A stretch of 64,000 bases of DNA from Paludibacteraceae bacterium (lineage in GTDB: Bacteria; Bacteroidota; Bacteroidia; Bacteroidales; Paludibacteraceae). Below are positions 28,055 through 36,750 of this stretch, one piece after another. Each line of letters opens with the position of its first letter. Position 1 is the stretch's first letter. Where the stretch lies: positions 62,001 to 126,000 of the forward strand of contig JAFXPK010000030.1 of NCBI GenBank assembly GCA_017527905.1. The letters are read 5' to 3'. Made by a program: the position numbers and the translations under genes. The notes under the pieces were generated by a model, which saw only the letters and a list, made by a program, of their open reading frames with translations, did no database searches and was not told where the DNA came from.

Positions 28055-28105
28055 AGCAGCCACACAGGTGGAACGCAGGTTCGTGGTTCGATACCACTGG
28101 CTGCT
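28055..28105 (+). other. Truncated tRNA-like fold after wecC
   Basis: An 8-bp closing stem (28055-28062 AGCAGCCA with 28098-28105 TGGCTGCT) encloses two hairpins: GAAC/GTTC with loop GCAG (28071-28082) and GTGG/CCAC with loop TTCGATA (28083-28097), the latter like a TpsiC arm abutting the acceptor stem. Only about 51 bases are present, with no anticodon arm, so it is not a functional canonical tRNA. It may be a tRNA remnant or a processing/terminator structure. Confidence 0.45.
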
Positions 28106-28139
28106 ACAAAAAAGAAAGCACAGAAAAGCAAGCTGAGTC

Positions 28140-29561
28140 ATGTTAGAGAAAATGGTTTATAACACAGTATGGGACAAGATAAACGCTTATCTTGTATTTA
28201 TGATACCCATACTGATAATAGGGGTACTACTGAACATCATCAAGTTCCCTATCATCGCCATGCTGATATTTCTATCCTTCATCTTTCTCTGCAACAACCA
28301 TGAGAAGAGCGTAGTCTGCGCATTGGTATTCTGTAAGTTGTTCGGAACGTTCGGTCCCGCATTGGGAATCCATTTACCTGGTACGGTAGTCGCCTTCACC
28401 CTGATCCTAATCTTCATGCGGAAGGACCTTACAAAGATGTTCTCCAAGAAAACGACAAAGCCGATCATCTTCATCCTTTCCATCTTTTTCATCTTCATGG
28501 TCTATTACCTATTGACCGGAGAGACGAAGAATTCGGGGACGAAGTTCAATGTCATGCTCATCTCACTCTTTGTGGACACCATCGCATTCCTTATCCTCGT
28601 GACGTTCAACGACATCAGGATGGAGCGGGTGACGGTACCATTCCTGCTCTTCGCATTGATGCAGATGGGTTATGTGGAAGCGATGTCGGGACATGGTGCG
28701 GCGGGATTGCTGGACTTCTCCTTCTTCCGTAATGCCTGTACCGAGATGATGAAGAAGAACATGCCTGTGCTATCCTACCATAACATGGGTATCGCCGCCT
28801 TCATCGGAGCAGCCTTCATGATGAGCCAGCGCCGGAAAATCAACAACTACTTCGACATCGTATTCCTCTTCAGCGCATTTTGGCTGATTGTCTTGTCGGG
28901 CGCACGCCAAACCATCTTCGGATTCATATTCCTGATATTCGTTTGGTTAGTCTTCCGTACGGGAAGATTCAAACTGGCCACAGTCTTTCTGGCGGCGGCT
29001 GTGATCGTAGGTATCTATCTATGCCTACAGCTATTGGAGGTACCGATCCTTCAAGGAAACTCCTCCCGTGGAGCACACATGGGTAGCGAGTTGAACCGTA
29101 ACTACGACTATCCTTTGATGATTATTTCCTACCATTTTCTGGATGGCATCGGGTTCGGCAACTACCACAACCCACACACAGGAGAGATCTATCCTCACAA
29201 CATCATCCTCGAGATCCTTTGCGAAATGGGCTTTATCGGTCTAATATTCGTCAGCATGGTGGTGTTCGCCTTCGTACGGTCACACCACTTCCTTCTACGG
29301 AACGAGCTGCCGAGCGGAGGTATCTGCCTCCTTCTATGGATACCATACCTCATCCGTTCCATGATCAGTGGAGACCTGAGTGATAATATCTCATTGTTCA
29401 TATCCATGTTCCTATTGTTCCATTATAGAGGCATCGTATTGAGCAGGAAACGGTTAGAGCAGTTGATGAAATTAAGACAGAACGCAAAGTCTGGATACTG
29501 GAAGAAAGCTGCGGAAGAGGTGCCAGCCGCCAACAATGACCTCATAGAGACTAATAAATGA
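28140..29561 (+). CDS. O-antigen polymerase/ligase-like membrane protein (Wzy candidate)
   Basis: Polytopic protein of 473 residues with about ten to twelve helices. A stretch LSGARQTIFGFIFLIFVWL and the later periplasmic segment with DGIGFGNYHNPHTGEIYPHN, followed by ILEILCEMGFIGLIF, is the usual layout of O-antigen ligase/polymerase family proteins. In block B it is the best candidate polymerase. The C-terminal tail is cytoplasmic and basic. A second ATG lies four codons in. The family does not separate polymerases from ligases by sequence alone, so context drives the call. Confidence 0.8.
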   Translation: MLEKMVYNTVWDKINAYLVFMIPILIIGVLLNIIKFPIIAMLIFLSFIFLCNNHEKSVVCALVFCKLFGTFGPALGIHLPGTVVAFTLILIFMRKDLTKMFSKKTTKPIIFILSIFFIFMVYYLLTGETKNSGTKFNVMLISLFVDTIAFLILVTFNDIRMERVTVPFLLFALMQMGYVEAMSGHGAAGLLDFSFFRNACTEMMKKNMPVLSYHNMGIAAFIGAAFMMSQRRKINNYFDIVFLFSAFWLIVLSGARQTIFGFIFLIFVWLVFRTGRFKLATVFLAAAVIVGIYLCLQLLEVPILQGNSSRGAHMGSELNRNYDYPLMIISYHFLDGIGFGNYHNPHTGEIYPHNIILEILCEMGFIGLIFVSMVVFAFVRSHHFLLRNELPSGGICLLLWIPYLIRSMISGDLSDNISLFISMFLLFHYRGIVLSRKRLEQLMKLRQNAKSGYWKKAAEEVPAANNDLIETNK

Positions 29562-29665
29562 AGCATATGTCAGCATATGTGATATTTCCGTATACGAATC
29601 ACAGATCTTAAAGCTATCGGACTAACTCCAAAACTGAGCGATAAAGATCAGAATTATACCCAAGC

Positions 29666-30709
29666 ATGAAAATATTCATAAATACACCTAGTTTCAAGTT
29701 ATGCGGTGGCGTCGCGAACCATTTTATGGGGCTGGAAACCTTCTGGACGGAACAAGTGAAACACAATTTCGTAGGCAAACGTATGCGCCGCGCCCTATGG
29801 ATGCGCTACCTCATTGTGCCGTATGACATCCTGAAGTTCACCATCCGCATATTGCTCTTCCGTCCGGACATGGTGATGGTGAATCCTTCCATGGCCCCGG
29901 TGGCGGTCAAACGAGACTTCACCTACCTGAAGATCGCCCGCTTTTTCGGATTCAAGGGAGCTGTCATGTTCCACGGATTCCACACGGAATCGGTGAAGGA
30001 TATCAAACCATACATCGTCGAACAACTCAACAAGACAAGCCTGATCTTCGTCTTGGCGAAAGAGTTCAAAACCATTCTGGAAGAGTGGGGGGTAACCGTC
30101 CCGATCGAACTGACGACAACGAAGGTGGACGACCGCATGCTGAAGGGATACACGGTAGACCAACGACAAGGGAAAGTGAAGAACATCCTCTTCCTGGCGA
30201 GGGTCACAAAGGCGAAGGGAATCATGCTATCCCTAGAGGTGTTCAAGGAGCTGAGCCGTCAATATCCAGACCTGAAATATACAGTCGTGGGAGATGGCAC
30301 CGACCTCGACGAGGCGAAGGCTTTCGTGAAAGAGCAAGCGATTCCGAACGTCACATTCACGGGCGCCTTGTCCGGAGAGAAACTGACCGAAGAATTCAAA
30401 CGGGCCGATTTATACCTTTTCACCTCCTACCATGAGGGAATGCCTACCTCCGTGTTGGAGGCGATGGCTTTCGGACTGCCGGTCGTGACACATCCCGTGG
30501 GCGGTATGGTCGACTTCTTCAATGAGAACATGGGCTTCGCAGTCGACACCTTCGAGGCTGCCGACTTCGTTCCGCCAATCGCAGAATTGATCGAGAACCC
30601 AGAAAAGACAAAACAGATATCCGAATATAACTACCAATATGCGCATGAGCATTTCTTGGCATCCATGGTGGCAAAACGGATGGAAAACATTTTCCGCAGA
30701 TACATATAA
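29666..30709 (+). CDS. Family 4 (GT-B) glycosyltransferase
   Basis: GT-B enzyme with KIFINTPSFKLCGGVANHFM at the start, a nucleotide-sugar domain beginning NILFLARVTKAKGIMLSLEV, and the signature EGMPTSVLEAMAFGLPVVTH followed by PVGGMVDFFNENMGF. At 347 residues it is intact and soluble. Ten bases separate it from the acetyltransferase gene. The sugar donor is unknown. Confidence 0.9.
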   Translation: MKIFINTPSFKLCGGVANHFMGLETFWTEQVKHNFVGKRMRRALWMRYLIVPYDILKFTIRILLFRPDMVMVNPSMAPVAVKRDFTYLKIARFFGFKGAVMFHGFHTESVKDIKPYIVEQLNKTSLIFVLAKEFKTILEEWGVTVPIELTTTKVDDRMLKGYTVDQRQGKVKNILFLARVTKAKGIMLSLEVFKELSRQYPDLKYTVVGDGTDLDEAKAFVKEQAIPNVTFTGALSGEKLTEEFKRADLYLFTSYHEGMPTSVLEAMAFGLPVVTHPVGGMVDFFNENMGFAVDTFEAADFVPPIAELIENPEKTKQISEYNYQYAHEHFLASMVAKRMENIFRRYI

Positions 30710-30718
30710 TCTTATGAT

Positions 30719-31156
30719 ATGAAATTAAGTCGTATACGTAAACTGATATTCCTTCATCTGCAGCATCTGCCGATGAAGTCGAGGGGTTGGCGAGCCACTT
30801 GCTGCAAGTGGGGCGGCGTCAATGTCCTATGCCCACAACGTACCTTCGTGGGCGAGAATGTCACCTTCGACACCAACTTCCCTGAGGACATCACCTTGGA
30901 AGAGGGTGTCCGCCTCACTACTGGCGTCTGCATCGTGACCCACTTCATGAACCCAAAGACCGGCAAGTATGACCGAGGGAAGGTGCTCATCAAAAAGAAG
31001 GCTTATCTAGGTATGCACACATTGGTCGTCAAACCGGTCACCATCGGCGAAGGCGCCATCGTGGGAGCGGGGAGTGTCGTGACCAAGGACATACCCGCTT
31101 TCGAAGTATGGGCTGGTAACCCCGCACGTTTCATAAAGAAAAGAGAACTAGAATGA
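30719..31156 (+). CDS. Hexapeptide-repeat acyltransferase (WcaF/maltose acetyltransferase-like)
   Basis: Left-handed beta-helix acetyltransferase of 145 residues. Hexapeptide repeats run through VGENVTFDTNFPEDITLEEG and VKPVTIGEGAIVGAGSVVTK; the catalytic-type histidine lies in VCIVTHFMNP, and the end EVWAGNPARFIKKRE is typical. It probably O-acetylates a capsule sugar. The stop overlaps the start of the next gene by four bases (ATGA). Confidence 0.86.
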   Translation: MKLSRIRKLIFLHLQHLPMKSRGWRATCCKWGGVNVLCPQRTFVGENVTFDTNFPEDITLEEGVRLTTGVCIVTHFMNPKTGKYDRGKVLIKKKAYLGMHTLVVKPVTIGEGAIVGAGSVVTKDIPAFEVWAGNPARFIKKRELE

Positions 31157-32400
31157 GCGCGGCATTAGAATCTTTCAAAAAGCTCAAGGCATATTGCGAG
31201 AAAGAGCAATTCAAAGGCTGGGATCCGTATGACGGACTGAACTCCAAACTCTTCAACGCAGTGTTGCCCCTGAAACATTCCGCCTTGCTACGACTATCCA
31301 TCATACAAGGATTCAAACGGTGTCCGTTCAATCTCAGACGGATCGCCCTCGTCCCGAAACAGCATAACGCAAAGGGAATCGGTCTCTTCCTGCAAGGCTA
31401 TTGCAACCTAGTGAAGGCAGTGGAACGGAACCCTGAGTTAGCATCCGAACTAGGCACAAAAGCAGCCTTGACGGAACGGGTGAACGAGTTGGCGAAGCTC
31501 CTGCTCTCCATGCGATCCCAAGGGGATTACCACGGCGCATGTTGGGGATACAACTTCGATTGGCAAGCCCGTCGGCTCTTCTTGTTCCCCGCCTACACGC
31601 CTACGGTGGTCGCCACGAACTTCTGCGCCTCCGCACTGTTCGCCGCTTATGAGGTGACGGGCGTGGAGGAATACAAGCAGGTGGCGCTCTCCTCCGCGGA
31701 GTTCGTCATAAAAGACCTGCACCGCCATACGATCACGGACGCGACAGAGGGTCGGGGAGAGTCCTTCCTCTTCTCGTACAGCCCGTTGCAAGGCAACGAT
31801 ACGGTCTACAACGCATCCCTACTGGGCAGTAAGTTGCTGAGTCAATGCTATAAGCACACGGGCAATGAGGAGTACAAACGTCTGGCCGCCGCCTCGGTGC
31901 GAGCCGCCTTGGACGGACAAGGAGAGGACGGCTCCTGGGTCTACGGACTGCTTCCCGTACAACAGTGGGTGGACTCTTTCCATACAGGTTATAACCTCGA
32001 CGGACTCATCGCCTTCTACGAAAACTGCGTGAAGGGGATCGAACCGGACGAGGTGGCGCAACCAATACTCGCCGGGATAGAAAAAGGTTTCGACTTCTAC
32101 ATCAAAAACCTATTCGACGAGGGGAATGTGCCAAAATATTATTCCCACAAAATGTACCCGATCGACATCCATTGTCCAGGACAACTCTTCGTCACGCTAC
32201 ATCGGCTGCATAAGACGGACAACTACCTCAAGATGGAAGATGAGGTGTTGGACTGGACGATCCGAAACATGCAGGACCCTGAAGGTTATTTTTATTATCA
32301 GTTGAAACAGGGCATCAGCAGCAAAATCAGCTACATGAGATGGAGTAACGCATTCATGTTCAATGCCTTATCTTATTATATCCTGGACAGAGAGGTATGA
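31153..32400 (+). CDS. Conserved capsule-locus protein of unknown function, probable alpha/alpha-toroid
   Basis: I do not recognise an established function. The 415-residue protein is rich in helical repeats with aromatic and Gly/Pro turns (ACWGYNFDWQARRLFLFPAY, ATEGRGESFLFSYSPLQGND, QGEDGSWVYGL, WVDSFHTGYNLDGLIAFYEN, IDIHCPGQLFVTL), a pattern like (alpha/alpha)6 glycan epimerases, lyases or hydrolases. There is no signal peptide, so it would act in the cytosol. Proteins that look like this are sometimes labelled delta-aminolevulinic acid dehydratase in Bacteroides capsule loci, which does not fit the sequence. It is coupled to the acetyltransferase by an ATGA overlap and ends block B. Confidence 0.75.
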   Translation: MSAALESFKKLKAYCEKEQFKGWDPYDGLNSKLFNAVLPLKHSALLRLSIIQGFKRCPFNLRRIALVPKQHNAKGIGLFLQGYCNLVKAVERNPELASELGTKAALTERVNELAKLLLSMRSQGDYHGACWGYNFDWQARRLFLFPAYTPTVVATNFCASALFAAYEVTGVEEYKQVALSSAEFVIKDLHRHTITDATEGRGESFLFSYSPLQGNDTVYNASLLGSKLLSQCYKHTGNEEYKRLAAASVRAALDGQGEDGSWVYGLLPVQQWVDSFHTGYNLDGLIAFYENCVKGIEPDEVAQPILAGIEKGFDFYIKNLFDEGNVPKYYSHKMYPIDIHCPGQLFVTLHRLHKTDNYLKMEDEVLDWTIRNMQDPEGYFYYQLKQGISSKISYMRWSNAFMFNALSYYILDREV

Positions 32401-32444
32401 ACCCTTTCGACCATTTAGGATAAATGTTTATCTAGATCCTAATC

Positions 32445-32465
32445 GGTGAGTTTTTCGCACTCACC
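32445..32465 (+). terminator. Hairpin at end of block B
   Basis: GGTGAGT (32445-32451) and ACTCACC (32459-32465) form a perfect 7-bp stem around TTTTCGC. A second palindrome, GATAAATGTTTATC, lies just upstream. The T-rich stretch after the stem is broken (TTAACTATAACTATTTTT), so termination would be partial. It is the clearest break between blocks B and C. Confidence 0.45.
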
Positions 32466-32520
32466 TTAACTATAACTATTTTTCGAATTGATTCATTGTC
32501 AATATTTATCAGAAAATAAT

Positions 32521-33228
32521 ATGCAAAAAGAAGCATGTGTTGAGGTGAATGGACTTAATATCTACCCATTCACCACGTTCGAGCAGTTATTGAATCATGT
32601 GGACGAAAACAAGGGTATTCTCGTCGCCATCAATGCGGAGAAAATCCTGCACGCCACGGATCAGACGAGGGATATCATCAACCGCAATATCGGCTACTGT
32701 GATGGGGCCGGAGCTGTGATGGTACTCCACAAGAAAGGTTACTATGATGTGACCAAAATACCTGGATGTGTGCTTTGGCTACGTATCATCGCCAATACAT
32801 ACAAGGACAAAACATTCTACTTCGTGGGTGGTAAACAAGAAGTCATCGAAGAAACCATCAACAAGTTGAAGACAGAATATCCAGGCATCAACATCGTCGG
32901 TTATCGTAACGGATACATCAAGACCGACGAGGAACGCAACGCTCTCATCGCGGATGTGGCGGAGAAAAAGCCGGACGTAGTGTTCGTCGCCATGGGCTCC
33001 CCGAAACAGGAACTGCTGATGATGGACATGGCCAAGCAGCATCCTGCCATCTACCAAGGCTTGGGTGGTTCGTACGACGTCTATACGGGTCATGTGAAAC
33101 GTGCCCCGGCTTGGTGGCAGAACCACAATCTGGAATGGCTCTACCGATTGATCAACCAGCCTTCCCGCATCAAAAGGCAAATCAAGCTGCTAGGGTTTGT
33201 CTGGAATGTGAAAACGGGAAGATACTAG
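32521..33228 (+). CDS. WecG/TagA/CpsF family (GT26) glycosyltransferase
   Basis: GT26 enzymes add N-acetylmannosamine or its uronic acid (or glucose in some capsules) to a lipid-linked GlcNAc. Family markers are VAINAEKILHATDQTRDIIN, CDGAGAVMVLHKKG, IPGCVLWLRIIA, and VFVAMGSPKQELLM. I use the ATG at 32521; a longer frame from a TTG at 32488 adds eleven residues that do not match the family start. With WecA, WecB and WecC elsewhere in the window, a ManNAc(A)-GlcNAc lipid intermediate is plausible. The stop codon is followed by the left arm of a 54-bp inverted repeat. Confidence 0.88.
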   Translation: MQKEACVEVNGLNIYPFTTFEQLLNHVDENKGILVAINAEKILHATDQTRDIINRNIGYCDGAGAVMVLHKKGYYDVTKIPGCVLWLRIIANTYKDKTFYFVGGKQEVIEETINKLKTEYPGINIVGYRNGYIKTDEERNALIADVAEKKPDVVFVAMGSPKQELLMMDMAKQHPAIYQGLGGSYDVYTGHVKRAPAWWQNHNLEWLYRLINQPSRIKRQIKLLGFVWNVKTGRY

Positions 33229-33229
33229 A

Positions 33230-33283
33230 GAATTAAGAATTAAGAATTAAGAATTTTGAAACGTCAGTTCGACGAAGTCAATT
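33230..33283 (+). repeat. Left arm of a perfect 54-bp inverted repeat around wza3-wzc3
   Basis: Three heptamers AATTAAG, then AATTTTGAAACGTCAGTTCG and the core GACGAAGTCAATT. Every base matches the reverse complement of 36811-36864. It begins one base after the stop codon of the GT26 gene. A degenerate partial copy of the TTCGACG core follows near 33312. Confidence 0.95.
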
Positions 33284-33455
33284 ATGATAGTTCGTTAGAG
33301 TAGGGGATTTGTTCGACGGAACTATATATCAATAAATAATATCAAAAAAAATTGTATTTTCGCGTCATAAGCGGATGTGGAGAGAAAGATCTTCCGTGAA
33401 GGTCCTTCTATTGGTTGAAAGAAAATGCAATTAGATTATTAATTTTTAGAGTTTT

Positions 33456-34286
33456 ATGGATAGATTGTTTAAGGCTTTACCGATTCTCCTGTTGGGTGTC
33501 ATATTCTTTTCATCTTGCAACCCGCAAAAGAATGTGACATATATACAAGACACGGAAAACATGATGAAATTGCGTGCGTCGTATGAACAGAACATTGTGT
33601 TGAAGCCTGAAGACCAAGTATTCATCATCGTGAGTTGCCGGGACCCTCAAATCTCTGCCATGTTCAACCTCCCTTACTATACGAACCGTATCGGCGGGGT
33701 GGAGTCTTTCAGTTCCTCCAATTTCACGATCAACAGCTACTCTTCCGCCAACAGCGTCGTCGGCTACACGGTCGACAACGAAGGGAACATCGACTTCCCG
33801 ATCCTTGGCAAAATCCCAGTGGCGGGCCTCAGACGTCAGGAAGTGGCTGATTTAATAAAACAGAAATTGATCGAAAGCAATCAGATAAAAGATCCAGTAG
33901 TGACAGTCGAATACATGAATTTAGGCGTCGCCATACTGGGCGAGGTGGCTCGTCCGGGACGCTTCCGCATCGACCGTGACCATTTCTCCCTCTTCGACGC
34001 ATTGAGCATGGCGGGCGACCTGAACATCAACGGTAAAAGGAAGGACGTCACCCTCATCCGCCACACCTTGGAGGGTGACCAAGTCTATAAAATCGATCTG
34101 ACTAGCGGAAAGGAGATTTACAAGTCACCTGCGTTCTATATCCAGCAGGGAGACGTCGTCTATGTGGCGCCGACCTCCAAACGCGCCCGTGAATCGTCCG
34201 TCAACGGCAACACCGTCCGCTCTACCTCCTTCTGGATTTCCGTCGCTTCCTTGGCCACCTCGGTAGCGGTGCTCATCAAGAAATAA
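33456..34286 (+). CDS. wza: Wza-like polysaccharide export lipoprotein, copy 3
   Basis: Third export lipoprotein, more distant from copies 1 and 2. The signal peptide ends IFFSSC with the lipidated cysteine at residue 21. The export domain (VSCRDPQISAMFNLPYYTNR) has an inserted serine-rich segment (ESFSSSNFTINSYSSANS), then GYTVDNEGNIDFPILG, an SLBB-like part (LGEVARPGRFRIDRDHFSLF) and the conserved VRSTSFWIS before the last helix. It is preceded by a 172-base non-coding stretch after the inverted repeat, which may hold its promoter (TATTTTCG near 33355 is a weak -7 match). Confidence 0.92.
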   Translation: MDRLFKALPILLLGVIFFSSCNPQKNVTYIQDTENMMKLRASYEQNIVLKPEDQVFIIVSCRDPQISAMFNLPYYTNRIGGVESFSSSNFTINSYSSANSVVGYTVDNEGNIDFPILGKIPVAGLRRQEVADLIKQKLIESNQIKDPVVTVEYMNLGVAILGEVARPGRFRIDRDHFSLFDALSMAGDLNINGKRKDVTLIRHTLEGDQVYKIDLTSGKEIYKSPAFYIQQGDVVYVAPTSKRARESSVNGNTVRSTSFWISVASLATSVAVLIKK

Positions 34287-34365
34287 TATAGCTTAATTGA
34301 TTGAATATAAATACATAGAAATATAAATTCCCAAAAGGGATGACTATCTCCTATAAACGAATATT

Positions 34366-36750
34366 ATGACGAATAATGCCTCTCCGAAAACTCCCGTCAA
34401 AAGGGACGAGATCCTTTTGCAAGACATTTTCAGCATCTACATCTCCAATTGGAAGTGGATTTTGCTCTCGCTTTTCATATGCTTGGCGATTGGCACCTAC
34501 CATATCCTGACCACTCCTCCGTCCTATAAATGCACCTCCTCCCTCCTGATCAAGCAGGACAAGGACGGACAGTCGCTTTTGGGCGACGTGGCGATGTCCA
34601 TGACGGATATCGGTCTATCACAATTCAAGATCAACACCTCGAACGTCATCATGACGTTCCAGACGCCGGACATCATCCACACGGTGATCCAACGGCTCCA
34701 CCTGAACGACAGCTATACGGTGAAGGGCACTTTCCGTGACGAGATCCTCTATGGATCCTCCCTCCCTTTCACCCTCTCCTTCATCGATATGCCGAACCAT
34801 GGCAAGGGCAATCTGGTCGCTTGCCTCAAGTCGGACAGTTTGATCCATCTCACCAACTTCGCCATAGGAGATTCGCTCTTCAAAGAGGAGTATACCGTCC
34901 ACATGGGCGACACGATCCTCTCTCCATTGGGGCACATCTCCGTGCAACGCAACAACTATTACACGGGGGACAGCTTCACCCAACCTATCCAGGTCGCTCA
35001 CATCAGCGCCTATGACGCCATCGGCGAATTCAAGGAGAAGCTTTCGGTCTCCCTGCGTGACAAGATGGGAACGGTCTTCGACCTCTCCTTCACCGACCAG
35101 AGCCGCGAGCGCGCGATCGACGTGCTGAAGATGGTGACCAACGTCTACGACGAGTTCTGGATGCAGGACAAGAACAAGGTGACGCTGAGCACCGTGAACT
35201 TCATCACCCAACGCCTGCGCATCCTGGAGGACGACCTAAACTCCGTGGACGGGGAAATCGCCACCTACAAGAGTAGCCAACGCATCCCGGACATCCACGC
35301 CACCGCCAATTACGACCTGACTTTGGCGGGTGAGAACGAACGCAACCTGCAACAGCACGCCAACGAACTCACCGTGGCGCAATACCTACTAAACCACCTC
35401 AAAAACAACAAGGACCAGCTCATGCCGGCCAACGTGGGCGTCACGGAACAGAGCATCCAAGCACAAATAGCCGAATACAACAAACTGACCCTACAACGTA
35501 GTCGCTTCGTGGAAAGCAGTAGCGAGGAGAACCTCCTCGTGAAGGACATCGACAACCAACTCGTCGCATTGCGCGGAGCAATCATCTCTTCCGTGGAGAA
35601 CTACATCGCCGCCCTGCAACTCCAGCTGGACTCCTACGAGTCGAACCGCCACGAAATCAACTCCAGAATCAGTTCCAACCCGAAACAGGCGGGACATCTG
35701 CTCTCCGCCGAACGTCAGCAGAAAGTGAAGGAAGGTCTCTACCTCTTCCTGCTGCAGAAGAAGGAGGAGTTCGAAATATCCCAAGCATTCACCGCCTACG
35801 ACACACGCGTCATCATGGAACCTGAGTACGGCGGAGGCGATAAGCCATTCGCTCCGAATAAACGGAACGTGGTCGCCTTGGCATTCCTTCTGGGATTGTC
35901 CATCCCGTTCGTCTTCCTCTACGTGAAGGAACTGCTGAACACCAGGGTGCGCGGCCGCAAGGACTTGGAGTCGCTCACCATCCCATACGTCGGCGAGATT
36001 CCACTCGTCTCTCAGAAGAACCATATCAGCCCATTCTCCTTCCTGCGCAAGGAGGAGACGGATGAGGAGGTGGAGCTAGTGGTCAAACCGCAGAGCCGCG
36101 ACATCATCAACGAGGCCTTCCGCGTCATCCGTACCAACACGGAGTTCATGTGCAAGGAGGACGGCGCCGCGACCATCATGATCACGTCCGCCAATATCAA
36201 CAGTGGAAAAACATTCATATCCAGCAACTTGGCTCTCTCCTTCGCCATCAACGGCAAGCGGGTGATCGCCATCGACTTGGACCTCCGTAAGGCGACGCTC
36301 TCCAAGACGTTCGACTGCCCGAGACATCATGGCGTGGTCGACTACCTCAGCGGCAACGAGAAGGATTACCACGGGCTCATCATCCATCAAACCTTGGACA
36401 TCCTGCCTGCGGGTAAGTTGCCACCGAACCCTGCCGAATTGCTCACCTCCAACCGCTTAGGCGACCTGATCACCGAGTTGCGCAAGGAGTATGACTATAT
36501 CTTCATCGATTGCCCTCCGGTTGAGATCGTCACCGATGCCGATATCATCAAGCAATGGGCGGATATGACCCTCTTCGTCGTCCGCGCCAACCTCCTCGAA
36601 AAGGCGATCCTGCCGGACATCGAGAAGTACTATACGGACAAGCGCTTCAACAAGCTGGCCATCGTCCTCAATGGTACCGAATCCATCGGACATTACGGCT
36701 ATAAATACGGCTACTACAAAGGCAAATACGGCTACTACGGCCACGAGTAA
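34366..36750 (+). CDS. wzc: Wzc-like chain-length regulator with tyrosine autokinase domain, copy 3
   Basis: Full-length fused Wzc of 794 residues. TM1 is in WILLSLFICLAIGTYHIL, a coiled-coil periplasmic domain follows, TM2 is in VVALAFLLGLSIPFVFLYV, and the kinase domain has Walker A NSGKT (Lys615), Walker A' VIAIDLDLR and Walker B YIFIDCPP. The tail YGYKYGYYKGKYGYYGHE is very tyrosine-rich. It is clearly divergent from copies 1 and 2 and its DNA is visibly richer in G and C. The stop codon is directly followed by tandem repeats. Confidence 0.93.
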   Translation: MTNNASPKTPVKRDEILLQDIFSIYISNWKWILLSLFICLAIGTYHILTTPPSYKCTSSLLIKQDKDGQSLLGDVAMSMTDIGLSQFKINTSNVIMTFQTPDIIHTVIQRLHLNDSYTVKGTFRDEILYGSSLPFTLSFIDMPNHGKGNLVACLKSDSLIHLTNFAIGDSLFKEEYTVHMGDTILSPLGHISVQRNNYYTGDSFTQPIQVAHISAYDAIGEFKEKLSVSLRDKMGTVFDLSFTDQSRERAIDVLKMVTNVYDEFWMQDKNKVTLSTVNFITQRLRILEDDLNSVDGEIATYKSSQRIPDIHATANYDLTLAGENERNLQQHANELTVAQYLLNHLKNNKDQLMPANVGVTEQSIQAQIAEYNKLTLQRSRFVESSSEENLLVKDIDNQLVALRGAIISSVENYIAALQLQLDSYESNRHEINSRISSNPKQAGHLLSAERQQKVKEGLYLFLLQKKEEFEISQAFTAYDTRVIMEPEYGGGDKPFAPNKRNVVALAFLLGLSIPFVFLYVKELLNTRVRGRKDLESLTIPYVGEIPLVSQKNHISPFSFLRKEETDEEVELVVKPQSRDIINEAFRVIRTNTEFMCKEDGAATIMITSANINSGKTFISSNLALSFAINGKRVIAIDLDLRKATLSKTFDCPRHHGVVDYLSGNEKDYHGLIIHQTLDILPAGKLPPNPAELLTSNRLGDLITELRKEYDYIFIDCPPVEIVTDADIIKQWADMTLFVVRANLLEKAILPDIEKYYTDKRFNKLAIVLNGTESIGHYGYKYGYYKGKYGYYGHE

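Noticed and set aside
28055-28105. Functional tRNA gene
   Set aside because: It has acceptor- and T-arm-like stems but no anticodon arm and is far too short; listed as tRNA-like only.
31153-32400. Delta-aminolevulinic acid dehydratase
   Set aside because: None of the enzyme's zinc-binding cysteine or active-site lysine motifs are present, and the helical-repeat pattern does not fit a TIM barrel.
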